From: Balaenoptera acutorostrata | Taxonomy: Eukaryota; Chordata; Mammalia; Artiodactyla; Balaenopteridae | Direction of reading: 5' to 3' | DNA length: 64,000 nt | Assembly: GCF_949987535.1 (NCBI RefSeq) | Contig: NC_080067.1 | Span: forward strand, 79,261,985-79,325,984 | Part shown: positions 12,782 to 24,416 of the stretch, piece by piece | How positions within the stretch are numbered: the first letter of the stretch is position 1 | How the letters are laid out: each line of letters opens with the position of its first letter | The notes under the pieces: model-generated | Database searches by the model: none | Seen by the model: only the letters and a program-made list of their open reading frames with translations | Told to the model about the DNA's origin: nothing | Program-made: the position numbers and the translations under genes

Positions 12782-12814
12782 ATAATTATCGGAAGCAGTG
12801 CCTTCCATAATTAT
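12782..12814 (+). promoter_or_regulatory. TFRC: Iron-responsive element B
   Basis: Long lower stem ATAATTAT with a bulged C, upper stem GGAAG/CTTCC and loop CAGTGC. Pairing is perfect on both sides of the bulge. Confidence 0.95.
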
Positions 12815-13196
12815 GACAGTTATACTGTCGTTTTTTTTTTAAATAATAGCAGCATCTGCTAATAAAACCCAACAGATACTGGAAGTTTTGCATTTGTGGT
12901 TGACACTTACGGGTGTTAGAAAACAACCGCAAGCCAAATAAAATTATAAAGCTAAGTCTTGGAGAAGAATTAAATTTAATTAGTGGTTGCTAATCAAGTT
13001 AAATTTCTATTTAGCTAACCAGATAAAAACAGCAGTTCCCCTAAATGCAGTGAATTGTGACCAAGTTATAAATTAATGTCACTTAAAAGCTGTGATCGTA
13101 CTCATACATGCAAAATTTTACAGCTCAATTTATCCAAGGTGTAACTTTAATTCGAATTTTGCAAAATTTCCAGTACCTTTTTCACAAACCTAACTC

Positions 13197-13227
13197 ACAT
13201 TATCGGGAGCAGTGTCTTCCATAATGT
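13197..13227 (+). promoter_or_regulatory. TFRC: Iron-responsive element C
   Basis: Lower stem ACATTAT/ATAATGT, bulged C, upper stem GGGAG/CTTCC with one G-U pair, loop CAGTGT. Confidence 0.95.
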
Positions 13228-13263
13228 ATAAAGAACAAGGTAGTTTTTGCCTACCACAGTGTC

Positions 13264-13290
13264 TATATCGGAGACAGTGATCTCCATATG
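13264..13290 (+). promoter_or_regulatory. TFRC: Iron-responsive element D
   Basis: Bulged C between a short A/T lower stem and the upper stem GGAGA/TCTCC, loop CAGTGA. Confidence 0.93.
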
Positions 13291-13309
13291 TTACACTAAG
13301 GGTGTACGT

Positions 13310-13338
13310 AATTATCGGGAACAGTGTTTCCCATAATT
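13310..13338 (+). promoter_or_regulatory. TFRC: Iron-responsive element E
   Basis: Lower stem AATTAT/ATAATT, bulged C, upper stem GGGAA/TTCCC, loop CAGTGT. It lies only about 20 bases after element D. Confidence 0.95.
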
Positions 13339-14600
13339 TTCTTCATGCAATGACGTCTTCAAAGCTTGAAGATCGTTAGTATCTAACATGTATTCCCAGC
13401 TCCCTCTAATTCTCTTTTAGTTTTAGTTGCAGAAACATGGAGGTCATTAAGCATTTGGTGGATAACTTCAACCACTGTAAAATAAAATCACTTCCTTCAA
13501 GAGTCTTTGTTTTTAAACCTAACGTTGTGTTTTGTTATATTTGTGGTTTCCCCAGGTCTTCTGTTTAGCGGGATAGTAGCATACATTTATAATGTTTGCT
13601 GTTGTCAAACGAATTTAACTTTATCCCCTTATTTGCATGTTATCGCCTATAAACTTAGTTCATACAAGTCTGAATCCAGAATTGACCTTTTAGCTTAGAG
13701 CAGGGGAAACTTATATAGAAGTTTGGGGGGAGGGGGGAGTGGAGGGTGTGGGGAGATGAAGCTTGCAGAGAGGTATTTGATCATGTCTCCCCAACCATCA
13801 GGATTTGGTGGTTATAAGTTAAACATAGATGTGAACAAATAAGTTTGAGGCTACATCAGTTAGGAATTTATTTTCTACTCAGCCATCATTATAAACCTGA
13901 TAATCAGCTATTTGTTCTGAGGCAGTTCAATACTGTCGCCTAAGAAAAACTCCATAGGGTCTCTTCTGATTCTTAAACTTAGTGTCATTTATGTAAGTTA
14001 AAATAGATGTAGATTAATACAGTCTCACTGATTTGACCATTCACAGTCTATTTTAGTCTTTACAGTGTTTTATCTTGAACTGATATTTAGTGAAGTGAAA
14101 AGGTCATAGCTGGGATTCCTGGTTTGAGTATCATGCTTTATTGTATTTTAATGAAAGTTCAGTGACTTCAAGGCATATTATGAACAATGGGCATACATTT
14201 TACAACAGTAAATCTCTTCAAAAAACTTTTCTGTAGTTAGGACTAAGTTATTTACAATCAAACAAGTCAGTAAGTGGTAAGGGGCTTAATATTCCTGAAT
14301 GAAATGTGTATCTGACTAGTGACAACCAACTGGTCTTCAGATTTTTTCTGGTTTTAGATGTCATGTGCATTTTGAAGGTAAAGCATAAAATGAGTGAGCT
14401 TTGTCATGATTCACTATTCTAGAACTTGCATGACCTTTATTGTGTTTCCTTTGAATGTTCTTGAAATTTTAGTTGGCTAAACATGGTTTATTAGACTTGT
14501 CAACTTACTGCTCAGCTGTGTCTTCGTAAACAAGTGATATGCCCTTATAATTGTATACAATCTGGTATGTGCAACAATGTGGAGATTCCTCATCTGATTT

Positions 14601-14606
14601 AATAAA
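14601..14606 (+). terminator. TFRC: TFRC main poly(A) signal
   Basis: AATAAA sits in a GATTTAATAAAATGC context, about 25 bases before recognisable L1 sequence begins. I infer that it ends the long TFRC transcript. Earlier hexamers at 12,861, 12,937 and 13,481 could give shorter forms. Confidence 0.7.
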
Positions 14607-14629
14607 ATGCTTGAACACTGTTGTCATTT

Positions 14630-15985
14630 TTAATAGACTTTTTAGATCAGTTTTAGGTTCCCAGGAAAACTGAGCACAAAGTACAGAGAGGTCCCATATA
14701 CTCCCTGTCTGCACACTGCTCCCACCCCAGTTTCCCCCACTATCGACATCCTGAGAGCCCCACCCCCAAGAAGTACCTTTGTCACAATCAATGAATCTAA
14801 CTTGACACATCATTATCGTCCATAGTTGACATTATGATTCACTCTTGGTGGTGTACATCCTATGGGTTTGGACAAATGTATAATGACATTTTTACCATTA
14901 TGGTACAATACAGAATAATTTTACTGCCCTGAACATCCTCTGTGCTCTGCCTCTTCATCTTCCCTTCCCAGGAACCCCTGGCAACCCTTGATATTTTTAC
15001 TGTCTCCATAGTTTTGCCTTTTCCAGAATGTCATATAGTTAGAATCATAAAATTCATTCAATCTAGCTTTTTCAGATTGGATTTTTTCACTTAGTAATAT
15101 GCATTTAAGATTCCTCTGTGTCTTTTCATGGCTTGATAGCTCATTTCTTTTTAGTGCTGAATAATATTCCATTGTCTGGATATAACAGTTTATTTCTCCA
15201 TTCACCTACCAAAGAACATCTTTGTTGCTTCCAAATTTTGGCAATTACGAGTAAAGCTACTATAAACGTGTACAGGTTTTTTGTGGACATAAGTTTTAGT
15301 TCATTTGGGTAAATACCAAGGAGTGCAATTGCTGGATTATATGGTAAGAGTATCTTTAGTTTTGTAAGTAACTTCCAAACTGTCTTCCAAGGTAACTATG
15401 CCATTTTGCATTCCCACTAGCAGTGAATGAGAGTTCCTGTTGCTCCACGTCCTTGTCAGCATTTGGTGGAGTCGGTGTTTTGGATTTTGGCCATTCTAGT
15501 AGGTGTGTAGTGGTATCTCATTTTAATTTGCATTTCCCTAATGACAAGATGTTTCATATTCTTATTTACCAAGTGTATATCTTTGGTGAAGTGTCTGTTC
15601 AGATCTTTTGCTCCTATTTTAAGCAGGTTGTTTGTTTTCTTATTGTTGAGTTTTAAGAATTTTTTTTGTATATTTTAGATAACAGTCCTTTATTAGATAT
15701 GTGTTTTACAATTATTTTTTCCCAGTTTGTGGTTTGTCTTCTCATTCTCTTGAAAGTGTCTTTTGCAGAGCAGAATTTTTTAATTTTAAAGAAGTCCAGC
15801 TTATCAATTATTTCTTTCATGTCTCACCAAACCCATCTAGATTTTTCCCTGTGTCATCTTCTAGGAGTTTTATTTTTCCATTTAACATTTAGGTCTGAGC
15901 TATTTTCAGGTAATTTTTGTAAAGGGTATATGGTTCATTTTTTTGCATGTGGATGTCCAATTGGTCATTGGTTTTCAGTAAGAAT
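14630..15985 (-). mobile_element. Old L1 3' portion (antisense)
   Basis: Reverse-complement L1 3'UTR and ORF2 end. It includes a GGATTCCTCTGTGTCTTTTC-like block, then TTTGCATTTCCCTAATGACA and a degenerate GTTGTTTGTTTTCTTATTG stretch. It begins directly after the TFRC poly(A) signal. It is strongly diverged. Confidence 0.8.
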
Positions 15986-15996
15986 ACTCTAGCAGG

Positions 15997-17050
15997 TCAC
16001 ATCATTTGCAAATATTTTCTCCCATTCTGTAGGTTGTCTTTTAGTTTTGGATTAATTTCCAAAATATACAAACAGCTCATACAGCTCAATATCAAAAAAA
16101 CAACCCAATAAAGAAATGGGCAGAAGATCTAAATAGATGTTTCTCCAAAGAAGACATTCAGATGGCCAAAAGGCACATGAAAAGATGCTCAACATCGCTA
16201 ATTATTAGAGAAATGCCAATCAAAATGACAATGAGGTACCACCTCACACCAGTCAGAATGGCCATCATCAAAAAATCTACAAACAATAAATGCTGGAGAG
16301 GGTGTGGAGAAACGGGAATCCTCCTACACTGTTGGTGGGAATGTAAATTGGTGCAGCTACTATGGAAAACAGTATGGAGGTTCATTAAAAAACTAAAAAT
16401 AGAGCTACCACATGACCTAGCAATCCCACTCCTGGGCATATATCCGGAGAAAACCATAATTCGAAAAGATACATGTACCCCAATGTTCATAGCCAGCACT
16501 ATCTACAATAGCTGAGACAGAAGCAACCTAAATGCCCATGGACAGATGAATGGATAAAGAAGAGGTGGTATATATATACAATGGAATACTACTCAGTCAT
16601 ACAAAAGAATGAAATAATGCCATTTGCAGCAACATGGATGGACCTAGAGATTATCACGGTAAGTGAAGTAAGCCAGACAGAGAAAGATAAATATCATATA
16701 TCACTTATATGTGGAATCTAAAAAAACCCCAAAAAACAAAAGATACAAATGAGCCTATGTACAAAACATAAACAGACCCACAGACATGGAAGACAAACTT
16801 ATGGTTAACAAAGGGGAAAGGGGGGAGGGAAAAGGATAAATTAGGAGTTTGGGATTAACATAAACAATACTGTATATAAAAGATAACCAACAAGGACCTA
16901 CTGTATAGCACAGGGAACTATACTCAATATTTTATAATAACTTACAAGGAAAGAGAATCTGAAAAAGAATATATATATAAAACTGAATCACTCTGCTGTA
17001 CACCTGAAACTAACAACATTGTAAATCAACTATACTTCAATTAAAAAAAA
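15997..17050 (+). mobile_element. 5'-truncated L1 with 5' inversion
   Basis: From about 16,049 the sequence is sense L1 (end of ORF2, 3'UTR, A-rich end). ORF2 remnants such as [18 protein letters not shown] are readable from 16,162. The stretch 15,997-16,046 is the piece of L1 that lies just upstream of this, but reverse-complemented. That is the signature of twin-priming inversion. Possible target duplications AGAATACTCTAGCAGG (15,981) and AGAAAATTCTAACAGG (17,051) match at 13 of 16 bases. Confidence 0.75.
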
Positions 17051-18373
17051 AGAAAATTCTAACAGGACCTATTTTGTCTCCCCTCCCCCTCAAAAATAGG
17101 TGAGTTACCTATCTAATTTTAATTTTTAGTCACATTAAAAACCTAAAAAGAAACATGAAATTTTAGTATATTTGAAATCAATATATTCAAAATGCTATTA
17201 TTTTAACATGTACACATTAAAAATTATTGCCAAGATATTTTATATTCCTTTTTCCATAATAAGTCTTCAAAATCCATTGTGCTTATCACATCACAATTTG
17301 GGCTACCCCTATTTCGAGTGCTCAATAGCTAATGGTTAGTGGACACTGCTGCTCTATAGTAAAAGGCATAACTGGTAAGGGTTTTATTTTACAGGCTTTC
17401 TACTAAGCAATTACCAAAAAAAAACCATTATACAACTGAATCTCGTAGCTGCAAGTGCCAGCCAGAATTCTTCAGTACGCTTGCAGGAATTGCAGCCACT
17501 AGAATTGGGAAGCCTTTTAATTGCCTCACCTATGTCCAAGCTTTCCCCTGTCAGAATTAGTAGCCACGTGCACAGCCTGGAAAAAAATCAAGACAATAGA
17601 TGACTGTATTCTAAGGAAAATGTGCCTTGTGAAAGGTGATGGGCCAGGAGGCAGCTCTAAACAAATATTTGAAGAGACATATGGTTGGTTATCTGCAACA
17701 TATACCTTCGCTTGGAATTTAACACATCAGATACCGTTATCTTCCTTGTAGCTATCAATGGGCTTACGTTCTTAGGTGCTTAAGTTAAAGCCTTTGTAGT
17801 TTGCTACATCTGTCCTTTAAACTACCTAATTTTTAATCCATCCCAAATTGATTATTTTGACTAGTTGTTAATGCCTTTTTTGAAAAATGTTTACATACTA
17901 ATGGTCAAAGTGCAGAAGGATCTGTATTGAAAAGTAAGTTTTTCCTCTTGGTCCCCACAATTTCTCCCTCTAAATATCCACAATCACCAATTTCTTGCAT
18001 ATGCTTTCAAAGTAGTCTATGCGTAAGTGAGAATAGCCGTGAAACCTTCATGAAAGGGGTTTTGGTTCCAGTATCACAATGTAAGCCCCTACAACCCATC
18101 CCTCCACTGCTTACGATGATAAACTCTGAGTAAAATAGAAAAAAAAGAAAGGAAAAGAAACCCACCTGAGGACTTAAAAAGTAAACACAGGCAAACAGAC
18201 TGTGGATGGGAGTAAAGCTTGGAGAAGTGACCTTAAAAAAAAAAAGCGTGAGAGTTGGTAAGGACAAAAAGAGAGGACAAACAAAAAACTAATAAAATAT
18301 GCCAAGGTCCAACTATATCAATAATTACATTAGTGACATGTTAACATTCTAATCAAAAAGTTCATTTAAGTGC
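17050..18373. other. Intergenic, diverged repeats and one exon-like ORF
   Basis: At 17,290-17,370 there is an old interspersed repeat (GAGTGCTCAATAGCTAATGG) with a second copy near 19,440-19,560; I cannot name its family. The stretch 17,506-17,754 has a good acceptor (CTTTCCCCTGTCAG) and an open frame; see findings. Nothing else is recognised. Confidence 0.4.
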
Positions 18374-18381
18374 TGCCTACA

Positions 18382-18688
18382 GGGCTTCCCTGGTGGTGCA
18401 GTGGTTGAGAATCTGCCTGCCAATGCAGGGGACATGGGTTCGAGCCCTGGTCTGGGAAGATCCCACATGCCGCGGAGCAACTGGGCCCGTGAGCCACAGT
18501 TACTGAGCCTGCACATCTGGAGCCTGTGCTCCACAACAAGAGAGGCCACGATAGTGAGAGGCCCGCGCACCGCGATGAAGTGTGGCCCCCGCTTGCCACA
18601 ACTAGAGAAAGCCCTCACACAGAAACGAAGACCCAACACAGCCATAAATAAAAATAAATAAATTTTTTAAAATAAATAAATAAATAAA
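18382..18688 (+). mobile_element. CHR-type SINE, copy 2
   Basis: Same head and tail structure as copy 1 but without the internal 15-base repeat. The flanking duplication TGCCTACA is at 18,374 and 18,689. Divergence is moderate (for example TGGTGGTGCAG in the A-box region). Confidence 0.92.
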
Positions 18689-19089
18689 TGCCTACAAGAA
18701 ACACTTTAAAAACACAGATAAGTTGAAAGTTAAAGGATGGAAAACAAAGAACATGCAAATTAGCATAATAAGACTAGAGTGGCTATATAAACACCAGATA
18801 AAAATAGACTTTAAGACAAAGATTATCATAGATAAAAATAGGAACATTTCATGATAAACAGGACAATTCATTGGGAAGAGAGTACAATTATAAATATGTA
18901 TGTAGGATGCCTGATAGCCTTAAATACATGAATTAAAAGTTTATAGCATTGTGGGGAGAAGAAACATAATTCTGCCATAGTAGATTTTAACACCCACTTC
19001 TTAGCAGTCATTAGAACAATTAGACAAATCAGGACAAAACATCTGAACCACTTTATCAGCCACCTCAATCTAATTGATGTTTATAGGAC

Positions 19090-20640
19090 ACTACATCCAA
19101 CAAGTGCAAAATACTATTTTTTTTGAGGTATGCATGGTAAATTCAAGATAGACCATATGTTGGGCTCTACAAGGCTCAGATTAAAAAGTATTGAAATTAT
19201 ACATGGTGTGTTCTCTGATCACAAAGGAATTAAATTAAAAATTTAAAATCAGTAACAACATATCCAGAAACCCCCAAAACCTCAGGAAATTAAACAGCAC
19301 ATTTGTAAATAATTTATTCATCAAAAAGATGAAATCACAAGGGAACTTAGAAAATATTTTAAATTTAATGATAATTACAACATAAAATTTGTGGATGCAG
19401 GTAAAGCAGTGCTTGGAGATGCACTGCTCATTACAGAAGCCGCTGGATACATGTGACTAAATTTAAATTAATATAAAAGTTCAATTCCTCAGACACACTG
19501 GCCACATATCAAGTGCTCAATAGTTACATATGGCTAGTGGCTACTGTACTGGACAGCAGAAAACAGAATACTTCCATCACTGCAGAAAGTGCTATTGAAT
19601 AGTCATGGCTTAGAGGGAAACTTATAGTTTTAAATAATTATATTAGAAAAACATCTAAAATCAATGACCTAAATTCCCATCTTAATAAGTTAGAGAAAGA
19701 AAAGCAAAGTAAGCTCACGCGAAATAGAAGAAAGGAAATACAATAAAGAACAAAAATCAATGACGTGAAAATCATACAATAGATAAAATTAACAAAGCCA
19801 AAATCTGATTCTTTGGAATGAAAAATGAAATAGAAAAACCCCCTAGCTAGAGCAATCAAGAAAAAAAAAATGATGGAAAACAATTACCAATATCAAGAAT
19901 GAAAAAGGTTATCACTACAGATCCTATGACATTAAAGGATAATAAAGGTATATCACGAACAATTTTATGCCAACAAATTAGACCACTTACATAAAGTAGA
20001 CAAATGTATTGATAAATTTAATTATCAAAATTAATACAAGAAAAAATCAGGAAATCTGAATGGCCCTGTATCAAATAAACAGAATTTATCATAACTTTCC
20101 ATAAAGAAAACTCTATACTCAGTTTCACTGGTGAAGTCTACCAAACATTCAAGGAAGGACTATCACTAACCTTACACAAACTTTTTCAGAAAATAGAGGC
20201 AGAGGAAACTATTGATGTCAGTATAACATACCAAAACCTGACAAAGACATTACAAAAACAAAATTTACAGACCAATATTGTCATGAACATAGATGCAAAA
20301 ACTCTTAACAAAAGACTAGCAAATTGAATCCAACAATATATAAAAGGATAATATATTATGACCATGTAGGGTTTATTCTAGGAATGCAAGGTTAATAATA
20401 GTAATCATTGTTAATAATGGTAATCATTACACCCAGATATTTCATGCCTATGTATACACCCAAGAGAAATAAAAACACAAGTCCACACAAAAATTTATAA
20501 GCGATTGTTCATAGAAGCATTATTCATAATAGTTAAAAATTGAAAACAACCCAAATGTCCATTACCTGATGAATGAATAAACAAAATGTGGTATAAGCCT
20601 ACAATGTGATATTATTTGGCAATGAAAAGAAATGGAATGA
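19090..20640 (+). mobile_element. Old sense L1 fragments (ORF2 and 3' end)
   Basis: L1 ORF2-derived text is recognisable, for example GGACACTACATCCAACAAGT, then AAATTTAAGATCAG-like and AACTTTTTCAGAAAATAGAG stretches. It passes into an L1 3' end near 20,430-20,640 (CCCAAATGTCCATTACCTGA). Frames are broken by many stops. Confidence 0.7.
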
Positions 20641-21689
20641 TGTCAGGGAAGGAAGCCATTTCTCCACCTAAACAACTACTGAACTGGCAAGAACTGTCTA
20701 AAGCAACTATTTTGGAATTCTGGAGTCTAGTTAAATACTTGCAATGTTCAGGGTAGAGCTTGATGAAGAGACTGGTAAATCAGTAAATTCTTGGGAATGT
20801 TGGTCTTTCACATAGTGGCTACCATTCCTTCACTACCATCCTCTGAAGCAGAGAGCAGAAAGGAGAGATGGTGGCCCATATTCCTGGTGTAGCTTCCTGG
20901 ACAATAAGAAACTTGTCCTCCAAATATTAGGATTGTGTGTTTTGATTGATAATTGCTGCGTTTGATCACTGAGGGGCCAGCACAAAGGTTGGCCATTGTT
21001 TCAACCCCCATGAACTAAAGTGGTTTACAGGGGATTAGAGACAGTATTTCCCTTTGGGAGCCAGACATTTGAGGAAATATTTGTCAGCTTACTGGCTGAC
21101 TGTAGAGATATCAGATAGAAACTTCAGTGACCACACAAAACAAGGAATACACACTTTGCAAAAATAGTTTGGAGAAGTCACAAACAATGGCTCCGGCCCT
21201 CAACTAGCAAGATTTACCAATTCCTGAGGAGAGGGAGAATTAGATTTCAGAGTTAAGACAACATAATGCTCAATGTATCTGGTTCTCAATAAAAGAGTTA
21301 CAGGAAACAGAAACAGGAAAGTATAGCCCAATCACGGGGGAAAAAAGATTTCGACAGAAACCATCCCCGAGGAAGCCCAGACACTGGAATTATTAAAGAT
21401 ATTTAAGACAGTTGACTTAACATGCTCAATGACCTAAAGGAAGCCATGGGCAAAGAAGTAAAGGAAATCAGGAAAACTATGTAGAACAAATGAGAATATC
21501 AGTAAAAAAATAGAAAATATAAAAAGGACCAAATAAATGCTGGAGCTTAAAAGTGAAATAACAGAAATGAGAAACTCACTAGAGTTATTCAACAGCAAAT
21601 TTGAGCAGACAGAAGAAAGTATTAGTGAACTTAAAGGTAAAGCAATTGAAATTATCCAGTCTGAAGAGCAGAAAGAAAAAAGAATGAAG
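20640..21689 (+). mobile_element. Old L1 5' region and ORF1 remnant
   Basis: The final 400 bases match an L1M-type ORF1 coiled-coil region (GAGGAAGCCCAGACACTGGA, then CTAAAGGAAGCCATGG and GAGCAGACAGAAGAAAGTAT). It is interrupted at about 21,689 by the start of a younger L1. The first 600 bases are less certain but read like an old L1 5' region. Confidence 0.6.
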
Positions 21690-23190
21690 AGGAGAGCAGC
21701 CAAGATGGGAGAGTAGAAAGATCTGAGCTTACCTCCTCTCACAAGCACACCAAAATCACAACTATCTGCAGAACAACCATCAGTGAAAAAGACTGGAACC
21801 TACAAGAAAAGACTTTCTACAACTAAAGACATAAAGAAGGAACCACAATGAGACGGGTAGAAAGAGCAGACTTGCAATATAATCAAATTTCATATGCCCT
21901 AGGTGGGTGGCCCACAAATTATAAAATAAATATACTGCAGAGGTTCTCCCACAGGAGTGAGAGTTCTGACCTCCACATCAGGCTCCCCAGCCCAGGGGTC
22001 CAGCACAGAGAAGACAAGCCCCCAGAGCACTTGTCTTTAGGGCCAGCAGGGTTAATTAAAGGAGCCCCATCAGACTGAGGAAAATAGAGACTTCACTCTT
22101 AAAGGGCACACATAAAATCTCATGTGCACCAGGACACATGGCAAAAAGAGGAATTTGATAGGAGCCTGGGACAGACTTACCTGCTGGTCTTAGAGAGCCT
22201 CCTGGAGAGGCAGCAGGGGTTGGGGGGAGATGGCTGCAATTCACCCTGGGGACATGGACACTGGCTGCAGACATTTTGGGGGGCATTCAGCTGCATGAGC
22301 ACTGCTACTGGTGGCTGCTGGACCCACCCAACAGCCTGTAGGTGCCAGTGCTGGGACACCTCAGGCCAAACAACTAACTGTGCAGGGAGACAGCCCCACC
22401 CATCAGCAAACAGAATGCCTAAAGACTTCCTGAGCCCCCAGCCACCTCTAGATATGCCTCTAGACATGGCCCTGCCCACCAGAGGGCCAAGACCCAGCTC
22501 CACCCACCAGTGGGCAGGTGCCAGAAGCAAGAAAACTATGATCCCGTACGCTGCAGACCACCAACAGCAGGTCAGACCCTACCCTGGGACCAGATGGGCC
22601 CTGGCCCTGCCCATTAGCAGGCCAACGTAACCTGTGGGACACCCTGGCCCCCATGCCCAGCAGTGTCAAGAACCCATCTGCCCCAAATGATCTGAAACAA
22701 ACTCTGGGATCCCTGGGCCCTGCAGCCAGACTCCAGGAACCAGCTCTGCCTGCCACTAGTACAACATTAACCCCAGGATCTGGCTTCACCTGCCAGTGGG
22801 TGGGCAACAGACCCAGAGTCTTCAGGACCCTGACACTGCCCACCAGTGAGCTAGCACTAGCCCTGGGGTCCCCTAGGCTTCTACAAATAGCCACCTTGTG
22901 ACCAAGCCCTGCTAAACAGCAGCAAGCAGCATCCACACATGGAAGGGTCAGGCAACCAACAAGACTAGGGGCCAAAAAGCCTACCACACTGCCCACAGAG
23001 TCAGCCCACCACAACAGAAGAACCCATGCAGCCCTCTTAGGGGGGATTCCCTAAAGCATATAGCTTAGGTGATGAGAGGGGAGCGCACTGCTGGGATGCA
23101 TATGACGTCTTCTACAGAAGGTCACTTTTCCAAAGTCAAGAAACTTAACTAACATACACATACATAAAAATACAAATAGAAGTTCAGACA
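21690..23190 (+). promoter_or_regulatory. L1 5'UTR with internal repeats
   Basis: GC-richer than the rest of the L1 (22.1-23.0 kb). It repeats a degenerate palindromic motif like GCCCACCAGTGGGC at 22,475, 22,501, 22,610, 22,790 and 22,837. An internal L1 promoter normally resides here. Open frames in both directions across it are non-coding by-products. Confidence 0.6.
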
Positions 23191-24108
23191 AAATGAGGCA
23201 GCAGAGGAATATGTTCCAGATGAAGGAACAAAATAAAACCCAAGAAGAACTAAGTGAAGTAGAGATAGGCAATCTCCCTGAGAAACAGTTCAGAGCAATG
23301 TTGTAAAGATGATCAAAGCATTCAGGAGAAGAATGGATGCACAGAGCGAGAAGTTATAAGTTTTTAACAAAGAGTTAGAAAATATAAAGAAAAACCAAAC
23401 AAAGATGAAGAATACAAAAATTAAAATGCAAAATACACAAGAAGGAATCAATAGTAGACTAAATGATACAGAGGAACAGATCAGTGAGCTGGAAGACAGA
23501 GTAGTGGAAATCACTGCTGCTGAATAGAAAAAAGAAAAAAGAATGAAAAAAAATGAGGACAGTTTGAGACTTCTGGGACAACATCAAATGCACTAGTATT
23601 CGTATTATAGGAATCCCAAGAGAAGAGAGCCTGAGGGCTGAGAAAATATAATATTTAAAGAGATAATAGATGAAAACTTCCTTAACATGGTAAAGGAAGC
23701 CGTCACCCAAGTCCAGGAAGTGCAGGGAGTCCCATACAGCATTAACCAAAAGACATGTTGTAATAAAAATGACAAAAATTAAAGATAGAGAATATTAAAA
23801 GCAGCAAGGGAAAAGCAACAAATAACATACAAGGGAACTCCCATAAGGCTATCAGCTGATTTTTTCTGCAGAAATTCTGCAGACCAGAAGGAAGTGGCAC
23901 AATATGTTTAAAGTGATGAAAGGGAAGAACCTACAACCAAGAATCCTCTACCCAGGGAGGCTCTCATTCAGATTTGATGGAGAAATCAAAAGCTTTACAG
24001 ACAAGCAAAAGCTAAAAGAATTCCAAACCAGTTTTACAATAAATGCTAAAGGAACTTCTCTAGGTGAAAAAGAAAAGGCCACAACTAGAAACAAGAAAAT
24101 TATGAAAT
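23190..24108 (+). pseudogene. L1 ORF1 remnant
   Basis: L1 ORF1 encodes the RNA-binding trimeric chaperone. Readable pieces include the coiled-coil part near 23,450 and the C-terminal part from 23,904 (NLQPRILYPGRLSFRFDGEI). In-frame stops at several places, for instance near 23,305 and 23,525, break the frame. Confidence 0.8.
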
Positions 24109-24354
24109 GAAAGAGCTCATCAGTAAGAGAAAACATACAGTAAAGACAGGAATTAATCTGTACACAAAGCTAGTAGGGAGGTTAAAAACAAAAGTAGCAA
24201 AATCATCTGTATCCACACTAAGTAGTTAAGGGATAAACAAAACAACTAGATGTAAAACATGATATCAAAAACAGTAATTGTGAGGGGAGAGAGTACAAAT
24301 GGAAGGTATCTAAAATGTATTTGAAATTAAGGGATCGGCAACTTAAAACAAGTA

Positions 24355-24362
24355 TGTGTATA

Positions 24363-24416
<54 letters not shown>

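Larger units (their letters stand above)
1..14625 (+). other. TFRC: TFRC gene, 3' part (exons 8-19, introns, 3'UTR)
   Basis: This is transferrin receptor 1, the type II membrane homodimer that binds diferric transferrin at the cell surface and delivers iron by endocytosis. Twelve exons are bounded by AG acceptors and GT donors, and all junction phases agree. Joined, they give 493 codons plus a stop, which correspond to human residues 268-760 with no insertion or deletion. They cover the rest of the apical domain, the protease-like domain and the helical dimerisation domain. The cytoplasmic tail, membrane segment and first seven exons lie upstream of the window. Introns hold an antisense L1 end (1-470), one CHR SINE, one MER20 and otherwise no feature I can name. 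The coding sequence looks intact. Identification rests on direct recognition of the protein. Confidence 0.98.
11820..14625 (+). other. TFRC: TFRC 3'UTR
   Basis: About 2.8 kb of A/T-rich sequence follows the stop codon. It holds five IRE hairpins between 12,733 and 13,338. Three early AATAAA hexamers lie at 12,861, 12,937 and 13,481. The probable main poly(A) signal is AATAAA at 14,601, directly before an antisense L1 begins near 14,630. In iron-poor cells IRP1 and IRP2 bind these hairpins and protect the mRNA from decay. That mechanism is established for TFRC; the presence of the hairpins is seen here. Confidence 0.9.

Noticed and set aside
14921..15205. Open frame on the - strand (NGEINCYIQTMEYYSALKRN)
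   Set aside because: It is the C-terminal part of an old L1 ORF2, not a host gene.
22124..23014. Open frames of 168 and 184 codons on both strands
   Set aside because: They lie in the L1 5'UTR, whose base composition gives few stops. No known protein features are seen.
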